From positions 1 to 35,229 of the forward strand of contig WJIN01000372.1 in the NCBI GenBank assembly GCA_014730295.1: DNA of 35,229 bases. Reading direction: 5' to 3'. This stretch comes from Promethearchaeota archaeon. Its GTDB lineage: Archaea; Asgardarchaeota; Lokiarchaeia; Sigynarchaeales; SOKP01. The position numbers and the translations under genes are program-made. Under the pieces are notes generated by a model. That model made no database searches. It was not told the DNA's origin and worked only from the letters and a program-made list of their open reading frames with translations. Shown in pieces: positions 24,939-34,123 of this stretch; positions within the stretch are counted from its first letter, which is position 1, and every line of letters starts with the position of its first letter.

Positions 24939-25553
24939 TTGAATAGTTGTAAAATTACATTTCTAATAAAATCAGATACAGTAAATTTAGACCGTTATAC
25001 AATTAAGGACATTCCTGGATCTTCCGGCAGATTGGATGTAATTTCTCGATGTATTCTCTCAGCTCTGCTAAATGAACATAGTTTTGACAATAATAGTCAA
25101 ATCTGGGTTTATTTTGAAAATTATGAGACTTTACAATTTGATCCCCATAAATTAAACTATGAAAGATTCCCAAAAAATGAACTCTTATTATCGGACTTTA
25201 TCGCAAAAATTTTGAAATCCCCAGATAATAGTGAGGTTAAATCAAATAAGAATCCCGTCGGTTCCATTCGGAAGGGAAATAGTTCGATTTTGGAGACTTT
25301 AAGAGACATAAATCGAAAAAGAAAGAGGAATCTATATGTATTAAAGGAAACTGGAGCACCATTTTCTAAAGCTATTGAACAGCTAATATCTATTTCGGAT
25401 CTTTATTTTATAATTGGAAACCAATGCGAAGATTTCATTAATTCTAAGGCATTTTTAGACCTAAATATTCCCGAATTGAGCTTAGGAACCAAATCTTATC
25501 TCGCATCCCAAGTTGTGAGACTAGTAAAATTAAACATACAGAAGATCTTATAA
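24939..25553 (+). CDS. trmY: tRNA (pseudouridine-54-N1)-methyltransferase TrmY
   Basis: TrmY is a SPOUT-fold enzyme that methylates pseudouridine 54 in archaeal tRNA using S-adenosylmethionine. The N-terminal KDIPGSSGRLDVISRCILSAL is the family hallmark (KDLPGTSGRLDVLCR). The SAM-binding trefoil-knot part is seen near the end in LYFIIGNQCEDF and LSLGTKSYLASQVVRLV. The length, 204 residues, is typical. The start is a TTG (MNSCKITFLI). A stretch of Asn, Ser, Lys and Glu in the middle (residues 95-115) is less conserved. It is followed 30 bases later by a lipid-synthesis gene, probably in one operon. Confidence 0.88.
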   Translation: MNSCKITFLIKSDTVNLDRYTIKDIPGSSGRLDVISRCILSALLNEHSFDNNSQIWVYFENYETLQFDPHKLNYERFPKNELLLSDFIAKILKSPDNSEVKSNKNPVGSIRKGNSSILETLRDINRKRKRNLYVLKETGAPFSKAIEQLISISDLYFIIGNQCEDFINSKAFLDLNIPELSLGTKSYLASQVVRLVKLNIQKIL

Positions 25554-25583
25554 TAGTATATAATTAATTTCGTATGAAAAAAA

Positions 25584-26252
25584 TTGAATGAAAATAATCA
25601 ACCAACAGAGAAACGGATAAAACAGAGGAATTTTATCGATAAATTAATCGATACTCCTGTTGAATTTTTGATTAGAATGGATATCTCTCCTAACATGCTT
25701 TCTTTTTTGGGAATAGTCTCAATTATAATGGGGAGTCTGTTTATATATTTGAATTTCATTCATGGATGTATATTTCTCGCTTGGATTCCTCCAGCATTTA
25801 TATTTCTTGCGGGAGTCTTTGATGTATTTGACGGAGAAGTTGCACGCCGTACAAATCGAGCAGGTCTAGAGGGTGCATATCTCGATTCTAATGTCGATAG
25901 AATTTCTGATGCGATTATTCTTTTAGGGTTGATTTACAGTAGTTTTTTAGATTATGTGTGGGGCAGTTTAATACTATTTTTAAGTTTAATGATTTCTTAT
26001 TCCCGTTCTCGAGCTGAAGCATTGGAAGTTAATATGAAAGGTGTCGGAATTATGGAACGGGCAGAAAGATTAATAATACTAATTGTTGGACTCGCTATAG
26101 AAATTTGGGTTTATAAAATTTCCTATTGGCTTTTTGGTACTCCATTGTCCATATTTAAGACTTATTTCATCCCAATATTTACCTTCCTACTTGTTTTCAC
26201 AGTAGCACAGAGATTTTACCATACCTATAAAGTCTTGAGTCAAAACAATTAA
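25584..26252 (+). CDS. CDP-alcohol phosphatidyltransferase (archaeal lipid head-group synthesis)
   Basis: This membrane enzyme transfers a phospho-alcohol from a CDP-linked lipid to a head-group. The complete family motif D-x2-D-G-x2-A-R-x8-G-x3-D-x3-D is visible as D80, D83, G84, A87, R88, G97, D101 and D105. About six hydrophobic helices are present in 222 residues. Archaetidylinositol phosphate, archaetidylserine or archaetidylglycerol synthases share this fold; the product cannot be fixed from sequence. The start is a TTG giving MNENNQPTEK. The gene follows trmY closely. Confidence 0.92.
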   Translation: MNENNQPTEKRIKQRNFIDKLIDTPVEFLIRMDISPNMLSFLGIVSIIMGSLFIYLNFIHGCIFLAWIPPAFIFLAGVFDVFDGEVARRTNRAGLEGAYLDSNVDRISDAIILLGLIYSSFLDYVWGSLILFLSLMISYSRSRAEALEVNMKGVGIMERAERLIILIVGLAIEIWVYKISYWLFGTPLSIFKTYFIPIFTFLLVFTVAQRFYHTYKVLSQNN

Positions 26253-26390
26253 TAAACTTACTTATTTTTCAATAATTTTGGAATATCTTTACCGTGTTTT
26301 TTCTGAAAAATTCATTTCTGTTTTTCTTAAAAGAAGAAAAAATATAATCTTAAAATTACTTAATATAATAAGATTGAATTATAAAAAAAC

Positions 26391-26397
26391 GAGGTGA
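26391..26397 (+). promoter_or_regulatory. Strong ribosome binding site before S26e
   Basis: GAGGTGA ends five bases before the ATG at 26403. It is one of the clearest Shine-Dalgarno sequences in the window and fixes this start. Confidence 0.75.
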
Positions 26398-26402
26398 ATT
26401 GA

Positions 26403-26672
26403 ATGGCTCGAAAAAGAAAAAGCGGTGGAAAAACGGGGTCCAGTAAGGGAAGGTATAAACGAGTACAATGTAGTAAATGTGGGCGCTCTGTTCCAAGGAG
26501 TAAAGCGAAGGTTGTTACTACAAGGACACGATTAGTTGATTCCCGTATGCATAAAGAGCTGAAAAAGGAAGGGACCATCATAATGGGCGGCTCCCATCGA
26601 AAATATTTCTGCATTTCATGCGCAGTACACAGCGGTGTAGTATCTCAGCGTGCTGAAGATGAAAGGAAATAA
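26403..26672 (+). CDS. rps26e: Small ribosomal subunit protein S26e
   Basis: This 89-residue protein is the archaeal form of eukaryotic S26e, which sits at the mRNA exit channel near the 3' end of small-subunit rRNA. The zinc site is C23, C26, C70 and C73. The lead MARKRKSGGKTGSSKG, then VQCSKCGRSVPRSKAK, and KYFCISCAVHSGVVSQR all match the family. S26e occurs in Asgard archaea and some other archaea but not in bacteria, so it helps to place the organism. It has its own promoter region and faces the PIN-domain gene across 47 bases. Confidence 0.96.
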   Translation: MARKRKSGGKTGSSKGRYKRVQCSKCGRSVPRSKAKVVTTRTRLVDSRMHKELKKEGTIIMGGSHRKYFCISCAVHSGVVSQRAEDERK

Positions 26673-26719
26673 TCTTTCCCCCTATTAGTTTTATTAATCG
26701 CTTGTTCTGACTTTTCATA

Positions 26720-28702
26720 TTAGATATTTAATTGTTTGAAAAAACTCGGTAACGTATAATGAATCTCACACTTATCCTTTTCTGTTATCTCTATAATCGC
26801 ACGGATAAGATATAATTCTCTTAAATTCTCATCGGGCTCATAGATTTTAAACTTTGCGGTTGGTTTTATTTTCAGACTATAATTTTCTGCTATACCCGTA
26901 ATATTTTGGTCTGTTTTAAGTCGTATTCCTAATAGACCCAAATCATAATGAGAGATAATAAACATTATTTGGTCATTTTCTTCCTTAATGAAATGGACTA
27001 CTTCCAGATAAATATCCTTAAGTTCTTTTGGTAACTTAGAATATGATATTGTTTTCTTTTTCCCAGTGAAATATTGAAAGGGAGTATAAAAAAGCCTATT
27101 GAAGCTGGCTATCTTCTTTATTTGTTCATTATATTTCTCAATATTTTTAACTCTATATGCCTTATCAAGGAGAATATCAATATGATCGACAATCTCTTCA
27201 TCATAAAACCCATTTATAACTGTTGCGATGTAAGCTCGCTTCAATTTCTCCACTAAGATATCAATTCTGAAATCTTGTCCAGCGTCTATAGTCATTTCAA
27301 GAGCTTCATTATAAAGATTAGTAGCAAGCTGGGAATGGCCAAGTGCTAAGAAATAATCACCTAATTCTGAAAAAACGATGATAGCATCAATAATTCTTTT
27401 CTCAAAATCAATCGCGGAGATTTCACTCATAATATCCATGGCTCTATTCTTATCTTCCGTATCACCTTGGATATAGAGTGCAATTGCTTTCCCGATTACA
27501 CATTTGAGTTTTAAATTCTCATCCTTATATACTTCAGCGAGTTCCTCAGTAAAATTATATGCCATTATTGAATTTTCATAAAGTCCATGAAACAATAGTA
27601 TGAGGGCTTTCACATAATTTAATGTAAGACATGTGGTATAATTATGAATAATGGTGGAGAATAAGGCTGCTCTTTCCAATGAATCAATAGCGGAATTGAT
27701 ATGACCTAAGGATACGAGTAAAAATGCCCGCAAGAATTCCATCTTGGATATTTCAGAACATATTAAATTTTCAACAATCTCATAATCGTCTAATTTTCTA
27801 AGCTGTCCTAAAGCTAATTGAAGAAGAGAGACTAAAAAACCATTCCCCTTTTTTAAAAATTTGACTGCTTGCTTAGAATCATTTTTAACAATAGCATCAC
27901 GAGATCGCTTCACATATTCACGAGAGATTTTTAAATTTTCTAAAAATTTGGCGATTTTTTCAATATTTTCCTCTTCTTGCTGAGTAAGGCTTTTTCCTTC
28001 AATATATTTTTCAGCAATTTTAAGTTCTTCGCTATATTTCGAGGATCCGATACCAAATTCAATTTTATTCTCATCTAAATAAGAATCACGGGTAATAATA
28101 GAGCTCTCAGTCACGCTAACTGCTCTTTCTATGAGCCAGGTTATTTTTGATTCTGCAGGATAAATTTTAGAGCGTTCGATAATATACCCCAGTGTATAAT
28201 TCAAACTTTGCTGCCATACATTCTTAAAATAATTCCGCATCTGAGATTTAGGGATTTCCCGATGGATTTTCAATAAGAAACTGGAAAGGGAAAGAACATT
28301 AATTTCTTTGGAATAGAGTATCGCGGTATTTTTTGCAAGCTTAAAATCGTCTGTAACAAGATGTATTTGGTCAAGGTCCTCCTCTTTTAAAAGATTTATA
28401 GCCAATTGAATCAAGGAAAGATCATTATCTTGAGCCGGAAAGCGTATATTTCGCTTTTCTAAGTTGTTTTTAATATTATTGATGGCTTTTTCATCTATTT
28501 CTTTTATAGTGATAAAATTTTCCAACCCTTTTTTAAACTCATCGGGAGCTTTGACCTCGTCAAATACACATTGAGTAGTATAGAGGTTTAATTCTAATTC
28601 CTCCGCAGCCTTTTGAAGGTTTTTGAGAATATCTCTGACTTCTATGCTGAGCATACATATGAAAAAATTAGCGTCGAAGATGATGCTTTCATTTTTAGAC
28701 AT
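26720..28702 (-). CDS. PIN-domain protein with long helical-repeat tail
   Basis: The first ~150 residues are a PIN ribonuclease domain with all four acidic metal ligands: D10 (FDANFF), E48 (FDEV), D91/D93 (AQDNDLSLI) and D117-D118 (LVTDDFKLA). The LVTDD sequence and the order of motifs resemble Nob1, the small-subunit rRNA-processing nuclease. No zinc ribbon follows. Instead about 500 residues of paired helices fill the rest, looking TPR-like around 290-520, which should bind protein or RNA. The 660-residue length is far beyond Nob1 (about 160) or VapC toxins (about 130). No antitoxin gene is adjacent, so a VapC toxin is unlikely. The last ~120 residues are strand-rich. It is convergent with S26e. 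Confidence 0.82.
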   Translation of the reverse strand: MSKNESIIFDANFFICMLSIEVRDILKNLQKAAEELELNLYTTQCVFDEVKAPDEFKKGLENFITIKEIDEKAINNIKNNLEKRNIRFPAQDNDLSLIQLAINLLKEEDLDQIHLVTDDFKLAKNTAILYSKEINVLSLSSFLLKIHREIPKSQMRNYFKNVWQQSLNYTLGYIIERSKIYPAESKITWLIERAVSVTESSIITRDSYLDENKIEFGIGSSKYSEELKIAEKYIEGKSLTQQEEENIEKIAKFLENLKISREYVKRSRDAIVKNDSKQAVKFLKKGNGFLVSLLQLALGQLRKLDDYEIVENLICSEISKMEFLRAFLLVSLGHINSAIDSLERAALFSTIIHNYTTCLTLNYVKALILLFHGLYENSIMAYNFTEELAEVYKDENLKLKCVIGKAIALYIQGDTEDKNRAMDIMSEISAIDFEKRIIDAIIVFSELGDYFLALGHSQLATNLYNEALEMTIDAGQDFRIDILVEKLKRAYIATVINGFYDEEIVDHIDILLDKAYRVKNIEKYNEQIKKIASFNRLFYTPFQYFTGKKKTISYSKLPKELKDIYLEVVHFIKEENDQIMFIISHYDLGLLGIRLKTDQNITGIAENYSLKIKPTAKFKIYEPDENLRELYLIRAIIEITEKDKCEIHYTLPSFFKQLNI

Positions 28703-28887
28703 AATAAAAAACTTTTTTTAAAAATTATGGTTTGTTATAAAAAAAAGACTTATAATTTTTAACATTTTTTTAAATTACTAACCGAATAATTTAAGTGGTT
28801 TTTTTAAGATTTGATTTGTAAAATCTTAACAGAATGCCTAATATATAATGTGAAATATACATAAAATGTCAAAGTGGGAAGAGATAA

Positions 28888-29388
28888 ATGAATATAATTA
28901 ACTTAATCGGATATTCTGGAAGTGGAAAGACTTTCTTAATCAAAACTGCTATAGAGCGTCTGAAAAATGAGCTAGACATGGACAGCGCGGTCATAAAAAA
29001 TATTCATGAACATCAAATAGACAAAGAGGGAAAAGATTCATTCATATACACCCAATTCGGGGCAAATTATGCGATAACCAAGAATATATATGATGAAACC
29101 ACGATTTTTACCAAAAAACCAATTGAAATAATAAAACTCATTACATGGCTTGAAAAAGGTCCTTTTAATATGGATGTGGTATTTATAGAAGGATTTAGAG
29201 ATGTGGAAAAACCCACTATTTTGTGTTTAGAAGATATTGACGAATTTCAAGAGCAATACAATAAACATATAGTTATGATCTCAGGGATACTTTCATCTAA
29301 GTCGGATTTAAATGAATTAGAGAATATTCCAATAATAAATATCGAAAAAGAGTTTGAAAAATTCACGAAAATTTTTGGTTTAAGATAA
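28888..29388 (+). CDS. mobB: Molybdopterin-guanine dinucleotide biosynthesis protein MobB
   Basis: MobB is a GTP-binding helper in the joining of molybdopterin and guanylate for Mo or W enzymes. The P-loop GYSGSGKT is at residues 8-15, followed by a helix and the family signature of an Ile-Lys-x2-His strand (VIKNIHEH), DKEGKDSFIYTQFGA and VVFIEGFRDVEKP. The Gln-Phe-Gly-Ala and GKDS motifs mark MobB rather than a general P-loop protein. The 166-residue length is normal. No mobA or moa gene is adjacent. It is convergent with the large unknown gene, with stop codons five bases apart. Confidence 0.9.
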   Translation: MNIINLIGYSGSGKTFLIKTAIERLKNELDMDSAVIKNIHEHQIDKEGKDSFIYTQFGANYAITKNIYDETTIFTKKPIEIIKLITWLEKGPFNMDVVFIEGFRDVEKPTILCLEDIDEFQEQYNKHIVMISGILSSKSDLNELENIPIINIEKEFEKFTKIFGLR

Positions 29389-29393
29389 TCATT

Positions 29394-31343
29394 TTATAGT
29401 CTAATTGTTTCCCAAAAACCTGCCAGTTTACGGCAAAAATCCTTTATTTCCTCTGGATTATCTGGCTTTGAGGTAGGATCGTCTAATAGTTTTTGATATA
29501 ATGTTTCATAGATCTCATCAATATTTTTCCTGTTCGACGTTGAATTAGTAATATCCATAATAAAATTATTTAAAGGAATAATTAGGGTTTTAAGAAGCCA
29601 ATTCTCAAGAAATTCTTCATCTGAAAATGTTTGGAAATTATAGGTGATCATAAAACGGTTTATTTCGGTCTGATTATAAAAATGTTTGCTGGAGAGTTCT
29701 ATGTCATATTTCTTAATTTTTTTTGAAATATTCTCTTGATTTAAGCTGAGGAGAAAATCTGGCCATAAATCATCACTAAAGTTATAGTCTTGAAAAATAA
29801 ATAATTCTAATACTCTCAATGCAATATTTCGGCTAATATAGCGTCCACGAGGATCGATGAAATTTTTAGATGCTTCTTCGAGATTATCACTCAAAAATAT
29901 TTTATCAATTAATACATATAGCATTCGACAGATATGATGAATTATGAAACTAAAACTCATCTGTTCTTCTTTTTGATTATTTGAGAGTAATTTATTTTCC
30001 TCCCCTAAGATAAGATTTAATTTTTCATTTAAACTTTTAAAAAAGCACTTGAAGAATTCATAATTGATTTCTGTAACGCTTTGACCCAAAATGTTTTCAA
30101 AGATCCAATTTATATTATTCTTATTTGATAGTAATGCAAAAAAATCCAGGAATGAGTTAATATTTAAAATAGAATTTGCGTTTATTACATATTGAAGGTC
30201 TCTATTAGATTCATTTAAATTATTTTTGAATCGATCTGGGAGAAAAAGTACATCTCCGACTTCTAACATTTCTAATCCACTTCCAAAATAATACTTTTTA
30301 TATAATAAAAATAAATTAAGCTGTGATTTGATTGAAGGAAGGTTATTTGCCAAAAAGGTCGAACTGAGAGTAGATCTTCTGTCTAAATAATCAAATATCC
30401 TAAGAAGAGAGGTTTTTTTTGCCACACTAAAATTAAATTTACTTAAATATTCTTTGTTGATAATATCCTTTTTCGAAAAAATAGAGTCTTCTACACGGGA
30501 GCAAATATAGCTAAAAAAATCCAAAATAGGACAAAAATTATTCAATAATTCGCATTTTCGATAAAAGTAGTATAATAAATCAACCAACTTCTCTTTATTC
30601 TGTTTAGGAGAATAAGATTCTAAAGCGAATTCATATAGTTTCTCTTTACCTTCTAAAACTGAATTATAAGCGCTTTCCGGGATCTTCCCGAATTGCTTCA
30701 AAAAATAGTATAAAACCATTTTATAATAATATTCATAAAGCTCTTTTCTACTATTCTTCACAATTATCAAGAAATTTACACAGTTTCTTTCATTTTCAGA
30801 GCTATATGTTGCCCCTTCTAGTGAAATTTTGAAATTCTTTTCTGTAATGCCTTTAATTATAATACCCAGAGTCTCAATAATGAAAAAAATATAGGCAGTT
30901 GGATAAAATAAACCTTTTATATTATTATCAAGCGATTGTGAAAATTCTTCAAATAATTGTTTTTCTTTATCTGATAAATAATAATTGAATTCAAATAATA
31001 AATCGGTGCTGGAAATCTTTTCCTTTATAACCAGATCTAAAGATTCTTGGGAATTCAATCCGAAAAAGGTTTCTAGAAAAAAAGAAAAAAAATCATAAAA
31101 TTCCTTATAAAGAAAGGTAGTGTAGGTCCTTTTTATGATTGTGTTTTTATTATCTTCATTGAACTGTACCCATTTTTCTCGTATTCTCTCTTTAAAACGT
31201 TCAAATATCGAATCATTCTGATATATGATCTCAAAAAACACATTTTTTCTAGTTTCTAAATTAAATCCGCCAATATCCTTCACATTCTTTGCGAGATAGT
31301 CCAGAATTTTTTCTAACTCTTCAGCGACAACCAATTCGACCAA
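29394..31343 (-). CDS. Large predicted helical protein, unknown function
   Basis: This 649-residue soluble protein is not a family I recognise. It is rich in Phe, Tyr, Leu, Lys, Asn and Glu, and appears almost wholly alpha-helical, with repeated Phe/Tyr-rich helices such as FFSFFLETFFGL and YEYYYKMVLYYFLKQF. No Walker, zinc or catalytic motif, no signal peptide and no convincing membrane helix is seen. It may be a scaffold or a helical-repeat protein. The start at ATG 31343 is followed directly by VELVVAEELEKILDYLAKN. The gene has strong A/T codon bias and lies between mobB (convergent) and the fumarate hydratase operon (divergent, 109 bases), so it is monocistronic. Confidence 0.7.
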   Translation of the reverse strand: MVELVVAEELEKILDYLAKNVKDIGGFNLETRKNVFFEIIYQNDSIFERFKERIREKWVQFNEDNKNTIIKRTYTTFLYKEFYDFFSFFLETFFGLNSQESLDLVIKEKISSTDLLFEFNYYLSDKEKQLFEEFSQSLDNNIKGLFYPTAYIFFIIETLGIIIKGITEKNFKISLEGATYSSENERNCVNFLIIVKNSRKELYEYYYKMVLYYFLKQFGKIPESAYNSVLEGKEKLYEFALESYSPKQNKEKLVDLLYYFYRKCELLNNFCPILDFFSYICSRVEDSIFSKKDIINKEYLSKFNFSVAKKTSLLRIFDYLDRRSTLSSTFLANNLPSIKSQLNLFLLYKKYYFGSGLEMLEVGDVLFLPDRFKNNLNESNRDLQYVINANSILNINSFLDFFALLSNKNNINWIFENILGQSVTEINYEFFKCFFKSLNEKLNLILGEENKLLSNNQKEEQMSFSFIIHHICRMLYVLIDKIFLSDNLEEASKNFIDPRGRYISRNIALRVLELFIFQDYNFSDDLWPDFLLSLNQENISKKIKKYDIELSSKHFYNQTEINRFMITYNFQTFSDEEFLENWLLKTLIIPLNNFIMDITNSTSNRKNIDEIYETLYQKLLDDPTSKPDNPEEIKDFCRKLAGFWETIRL

Positions 31344-31452
31344 ACAATTATTTAACTTTTATTTAACTTTCAATATTATCTAATATTGGTTAATGAACCT
31401 TTTTATATTTATTAGATTGGTTTTAAAAAATTTAAGCATTAATTAGATAATA

Positions 31453-32331
31453 ATGTTGAAGCATTTAGAAATCATAATCGAAAAGGAATTATTAAAAATA
31501 ATTAAAAGGATAACTACTCAAGCTCCAAAAGAAATTATTGATTCTTTAAAATCATCCTTGAATAGAGAGGATTCTGATGTGGCAATTGCCCAATTGGAAT
31601 TGATGTTAGAAAATTTCATGTATGGAGCGGAAAATGAGATACCTATATGTCAAGACACTGGGGTATTGAATTTTTTTATCGAACTTGGAGCGAATTTTCC
31701 AATAATATCCAATTTTAAAAATATAATTAATAAAAGTGTAAAAAACGCCACTAATTCAATCCCTTTAAGAGGAAATAGCGTTGATCCCATTACTAATGAA
31801 AATCCAGAAAATAATCTTGGGATCAATGTTCCTCCAGTATATTTAGAGATTATTGAGAATGATGAACATTTAAAGATAACAGTTTTAGCGAAAGGTGGTG
31901 GGGCAGAAAATATTTCGAAGCTTTTTATGCTGAATCCTTCTGAGGGTTTACAGACATTTCAGAATAAAATAATAGAGACCATTAAAGAGGCGGGTGGAAT
32001 GCCGTGTCCTCCGGTAATTTTAGGGATTGGTTTAGGAGGTGATGCAACATTATGCATGAAACTTGCTAAAAAGGCATTATTAAGACCACTAAATGATCGA
32101 CATAAGCGAGAAGATATTGCTAAAATGGAGTTAGAACTTTTAGAGAAAATCAATTCTCTTCAGATTGGACCGATGGGATTAGGAGGAAAGACCACTGGTC
32201 TAGATGTCCGAATTGAGGTCGCAATGCGCCATCCAGCTTCTTTTCCTGTTGGCTTAATAGTTCAATGTTATTCACATAGACATGGTTTCTTCAAGATTAA
32301 CAAAAAAGGAGATGTGATTGATGAGGGTTAA
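31453..32331 (+). CDS. Fumarate hydratase class I, alpha subunit
   Basis: This is the catalytic half of a two-subunit class I hydro-lyase of the fumarase/L(+)-tartrate dehydratase family, which uses a 4Fe-4S cluster to interconvert fumarate and malate. All three cluster cysteines are visible: C66 (ICQDTG), C185 (MPCPPV) and C272 (VQCYSHRHG). RGNSVDP, KGGGAEN and GPMGLGGKTTGLDVRIE match the family. The 292-residue length is normal for the alpha subunit (called FumA or TtdA in different species). It overlaps the beta-subunit gene by a few codons. Fumarate is the most likely substrate; tartrate is the alternative. Confidence 0.93.
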   Translation: MLKHLEIIIEKELLKIIKRITTQAPKEIIDSLKSSLNREDSDVAIAQLELMLENFMYGAENEIPICQDTGVLNFFIELGANFPIISNFKNIINKSVKNATNSIPLRGNSVDPITNENPENNLGINVPPVYLEIIENDEHLKITVLAKGGGAENISKLFMLNPSEGLQTFQNKIIETIKEAGGMPCPPVILGIGLGGDATLCMKLAKKALLRPLNDRHKREDIAKMELELLEKINSLQIGPMGLGGKTTGLDVRIEVAMRHPASFPVGLIVQCYSHRHGFFKINKKGDVIDEG

Positions 32332-32851
32332 TATAGATTTACCTGTTAAAGATTCGGTGTTAAAGGATTTAAATCTTGGAGATGTAGTGTATCTTGATGG
32401 ATTAATCATTACTGCCAGAGATCAAGCCCATAAAAGGATTATTGAATATAAGCAAAAAGGAAAGCTCCCCGATTCTCTCAAAAGATTAAAAGGCTCAGCT
32501 ATTTACCACTGTGGACCGATTATTGAGGAATGTGAGGGCTATTATGAAATAATCTCGGGAGGACCAACCACTAGTCAGAGAATGGATTCCTGGGAAAATG
32601 AAGTGGTAAATATTTTAAAAGTTAAATTTATCATTGGGAAAGGAGGTATGCGCAATTTAGACACACAGAATTACCGTGTTGTGTATTTAAGTTTAACGGG
32701 TGGCTGCGGAGCAATCATTAATAAGAAAGTGAAAAAGGTTCTTGATGTTGAATGGAAGGATTTAGGTTTATGTGAAGCAGTGTGGTCTTTAAAAGTAGAA
32801 AAGCTCGGACCTCTAATTGTCTCTCAAATTAATGGAGAGAGTTTGTATTAA
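32321..32851 (+). CDS. Fumarate hydratase class I, beta subunit
   Basis: This 176-residue protein supplies the partner domain of the two-subunit fumarase. Family segments present are VYLDGLIITARDQAHKRI, YHCGPIIEE, SGGPTTSQRMD, KFIIGKGGM and LSLTGGCGAI. TSQRMD and IGKGGM are characteristic. Two starts are in frame, TTG 32318 and ATG 32321; the ATG has a GGAG site nine bases before it and is preferred. The start lies inside the last codons of the alpha gene, which implies translational coupling. Confidence 0.94.
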   Translation: MRVNIDLPVKDSVLKDLNLGDVVYLDGLIITARDQAHKRIIEYKQKGKLPDSLKRLKGSAIYHCGPIIEECEGYYEIISGGPTTSQRMDSWENEVVNILKVKFIIGKGGMRNLDTQNYRVVYLSLTGGCGAIINKKVKKVLDVEWKDLGLCEAVWSLKVEKLGPLIVSQINGESLY

Positions 32852-32868
32852 AAATAAAATGATGCAAT

Positions 32869-33930
32869 TTAATTATCCATTTCAAAAATTTTTGCGATCT
32901 CGTCCTTTTCAGAATAGTCTAAGGGCTCAATTTTTCCATCCTCTTTCTTTATTTGTAATCCCTTCTCTTTTTCTTGGAATTCTCCGATTTTTGCAGCATA
33001 AATATCATTCTTTTGGAGCAGGTTTATAAGTTGATTAGTATCCTTTTCCATTTCTACAGCAATTAATAAAGATCCAGAAGAAATTGTTCCAAGAGGATTT
33101 AAATTAAAAATTTGACTTAATTCTTTTGGTTCGGATAATATATTAATATTTTCCATGTCGATAGAGATCCCCGTATCAGAAGCTATTGCCATTTCGGCTA
33201 TTCCGCATGCTAAACCCCCTTCTGTGGGGTCGTGCATTGCTTTTAGAGTAAAATTATGATTCGCTAACAACGCTTCTCTAAATACGCTAATGCCCGGCTC
33301 GAATAAATAATTTTTACACTTTTGGATAAATTCGGATTTATATCCCTTCTTTCTCAATAAATCTTCCTTTTCTCGAGCTATTATTGAAGTTCCTTCTATA
33401 AATATTCCCTTAGTCAGAATTAAGTTATCTCCGGGTTCTGCTCCTGAAGTATTGACCAAATTTTCTTTTTTAACCTCGCCAATTAGGTTTCCGATAATTA
33501 TAGGCCTGTCAATTCCTCCAGTCACCTCCGTATGTCCCCCTATTACGACTATATCCATGGATCTACAAGTGTCGTGGATATCTTGAAATATTGATCGTAT
33601 CAGCTTTTTATCGGTTCCCTTTTCGGGAAGAAGTATAGTCGATTGGAACCATTTTGGGGTTGCGCCAGTGCAAACAATATCATTAACATTCACATTTACA
33701 ACATAGTATCCTATCTGGTTAGTTGCAAAAGTTATTGGATCAGTTTTGACAACTAAATAGTTATCTCCTGGGATATCTATCACCGCGGCATCCTCACCAA
33801 TTTTAGAGCCCATTATGATTCTTTTATCCATGATTCCCAAATCAGAAATAAAATTTTGTATTAAATCCCCTAAAAATTTATGACTTAGTTTACCTACAGA
33901 GAATTGGTTGTATTTATTGTTCTTCATCAA
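32869..33930 (-). CDS. AIR synthase-related / HypE-like protein
   Basis: This 353-residue protein belongs to the PurM/HypE ATP-binding superfamily. Visible pieces are KIGEDAAVIDIPGDNYLVVKTDP, a YYVVNVNVNDIVCTGATPKWF segment, the Gly-rich IGGHTEVTGG loop, the AEPGDNLILTKG turn and HDPTEGGLACGIAEMA, typical of HypE-type AIR synthase-like proteins. HypE proper ends in a Cys that carries the thiocarbamate; here the end is EIAKIFEMDN, so that Cys is missing and a role in hydrogenase cyanide-ligand synthesis is unlikely. Its true substrate is unknown. It is convergent with the fumarate hydratase operon. Confidence 0.88.
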   Translation of the reverse strand: MMKNNKYNQFSVGKLSHKFLGDLIQNFISDLGIMDKRIIMGSKIGEDAAVIDIPGDNYLVVKTDPITFATNQIGYYVVNVNVNDIVCTGATPKWFQSTILLPEKGTDKKLIRSIFQDIHDTCRSMDIVVIGGHTEVTGGIDRPIIIGNLIGEVKKENLVNTSGAEPGDNLILTKGIFIEGTSIIAREKEDLLRKKGYKSEFIQKCKNYLFEPGISVFREALLANHNFTLKAMHDPTEGGLACGIAEMAIASDTGISIDMENINILSEPKELSQIFNLNPLGTISSGSLLIAVEMEKDTNQLINLLQKNDIYAAKIGEFQEKEKGLQIKKEDGKIEPLDYSEKDEIAKIFEMDN

Positions 33931-34123
33931 TTGATTATTATAACCCTAAAAATTATTTAAAGTTTGAATTTCCCCTCTTAAAATTTTATTTGCTATTTGA
34001 AATTCAACTTGGTTAAGGATGGATTATTCTATTATTTTTTTCATATACATTTATATATCTTTCTAATTTAATATTAAATATCACATTATTAGAAATCTAT
34101 ACACTTAGGAGGATTCAGTTGAT

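Noticed and set aside
26720..28702. VapBC toxin-antitoxin locus
   Set aside because: The PIN domain is part of a 660-residue protein and no small antitoxin gene adjoins it.
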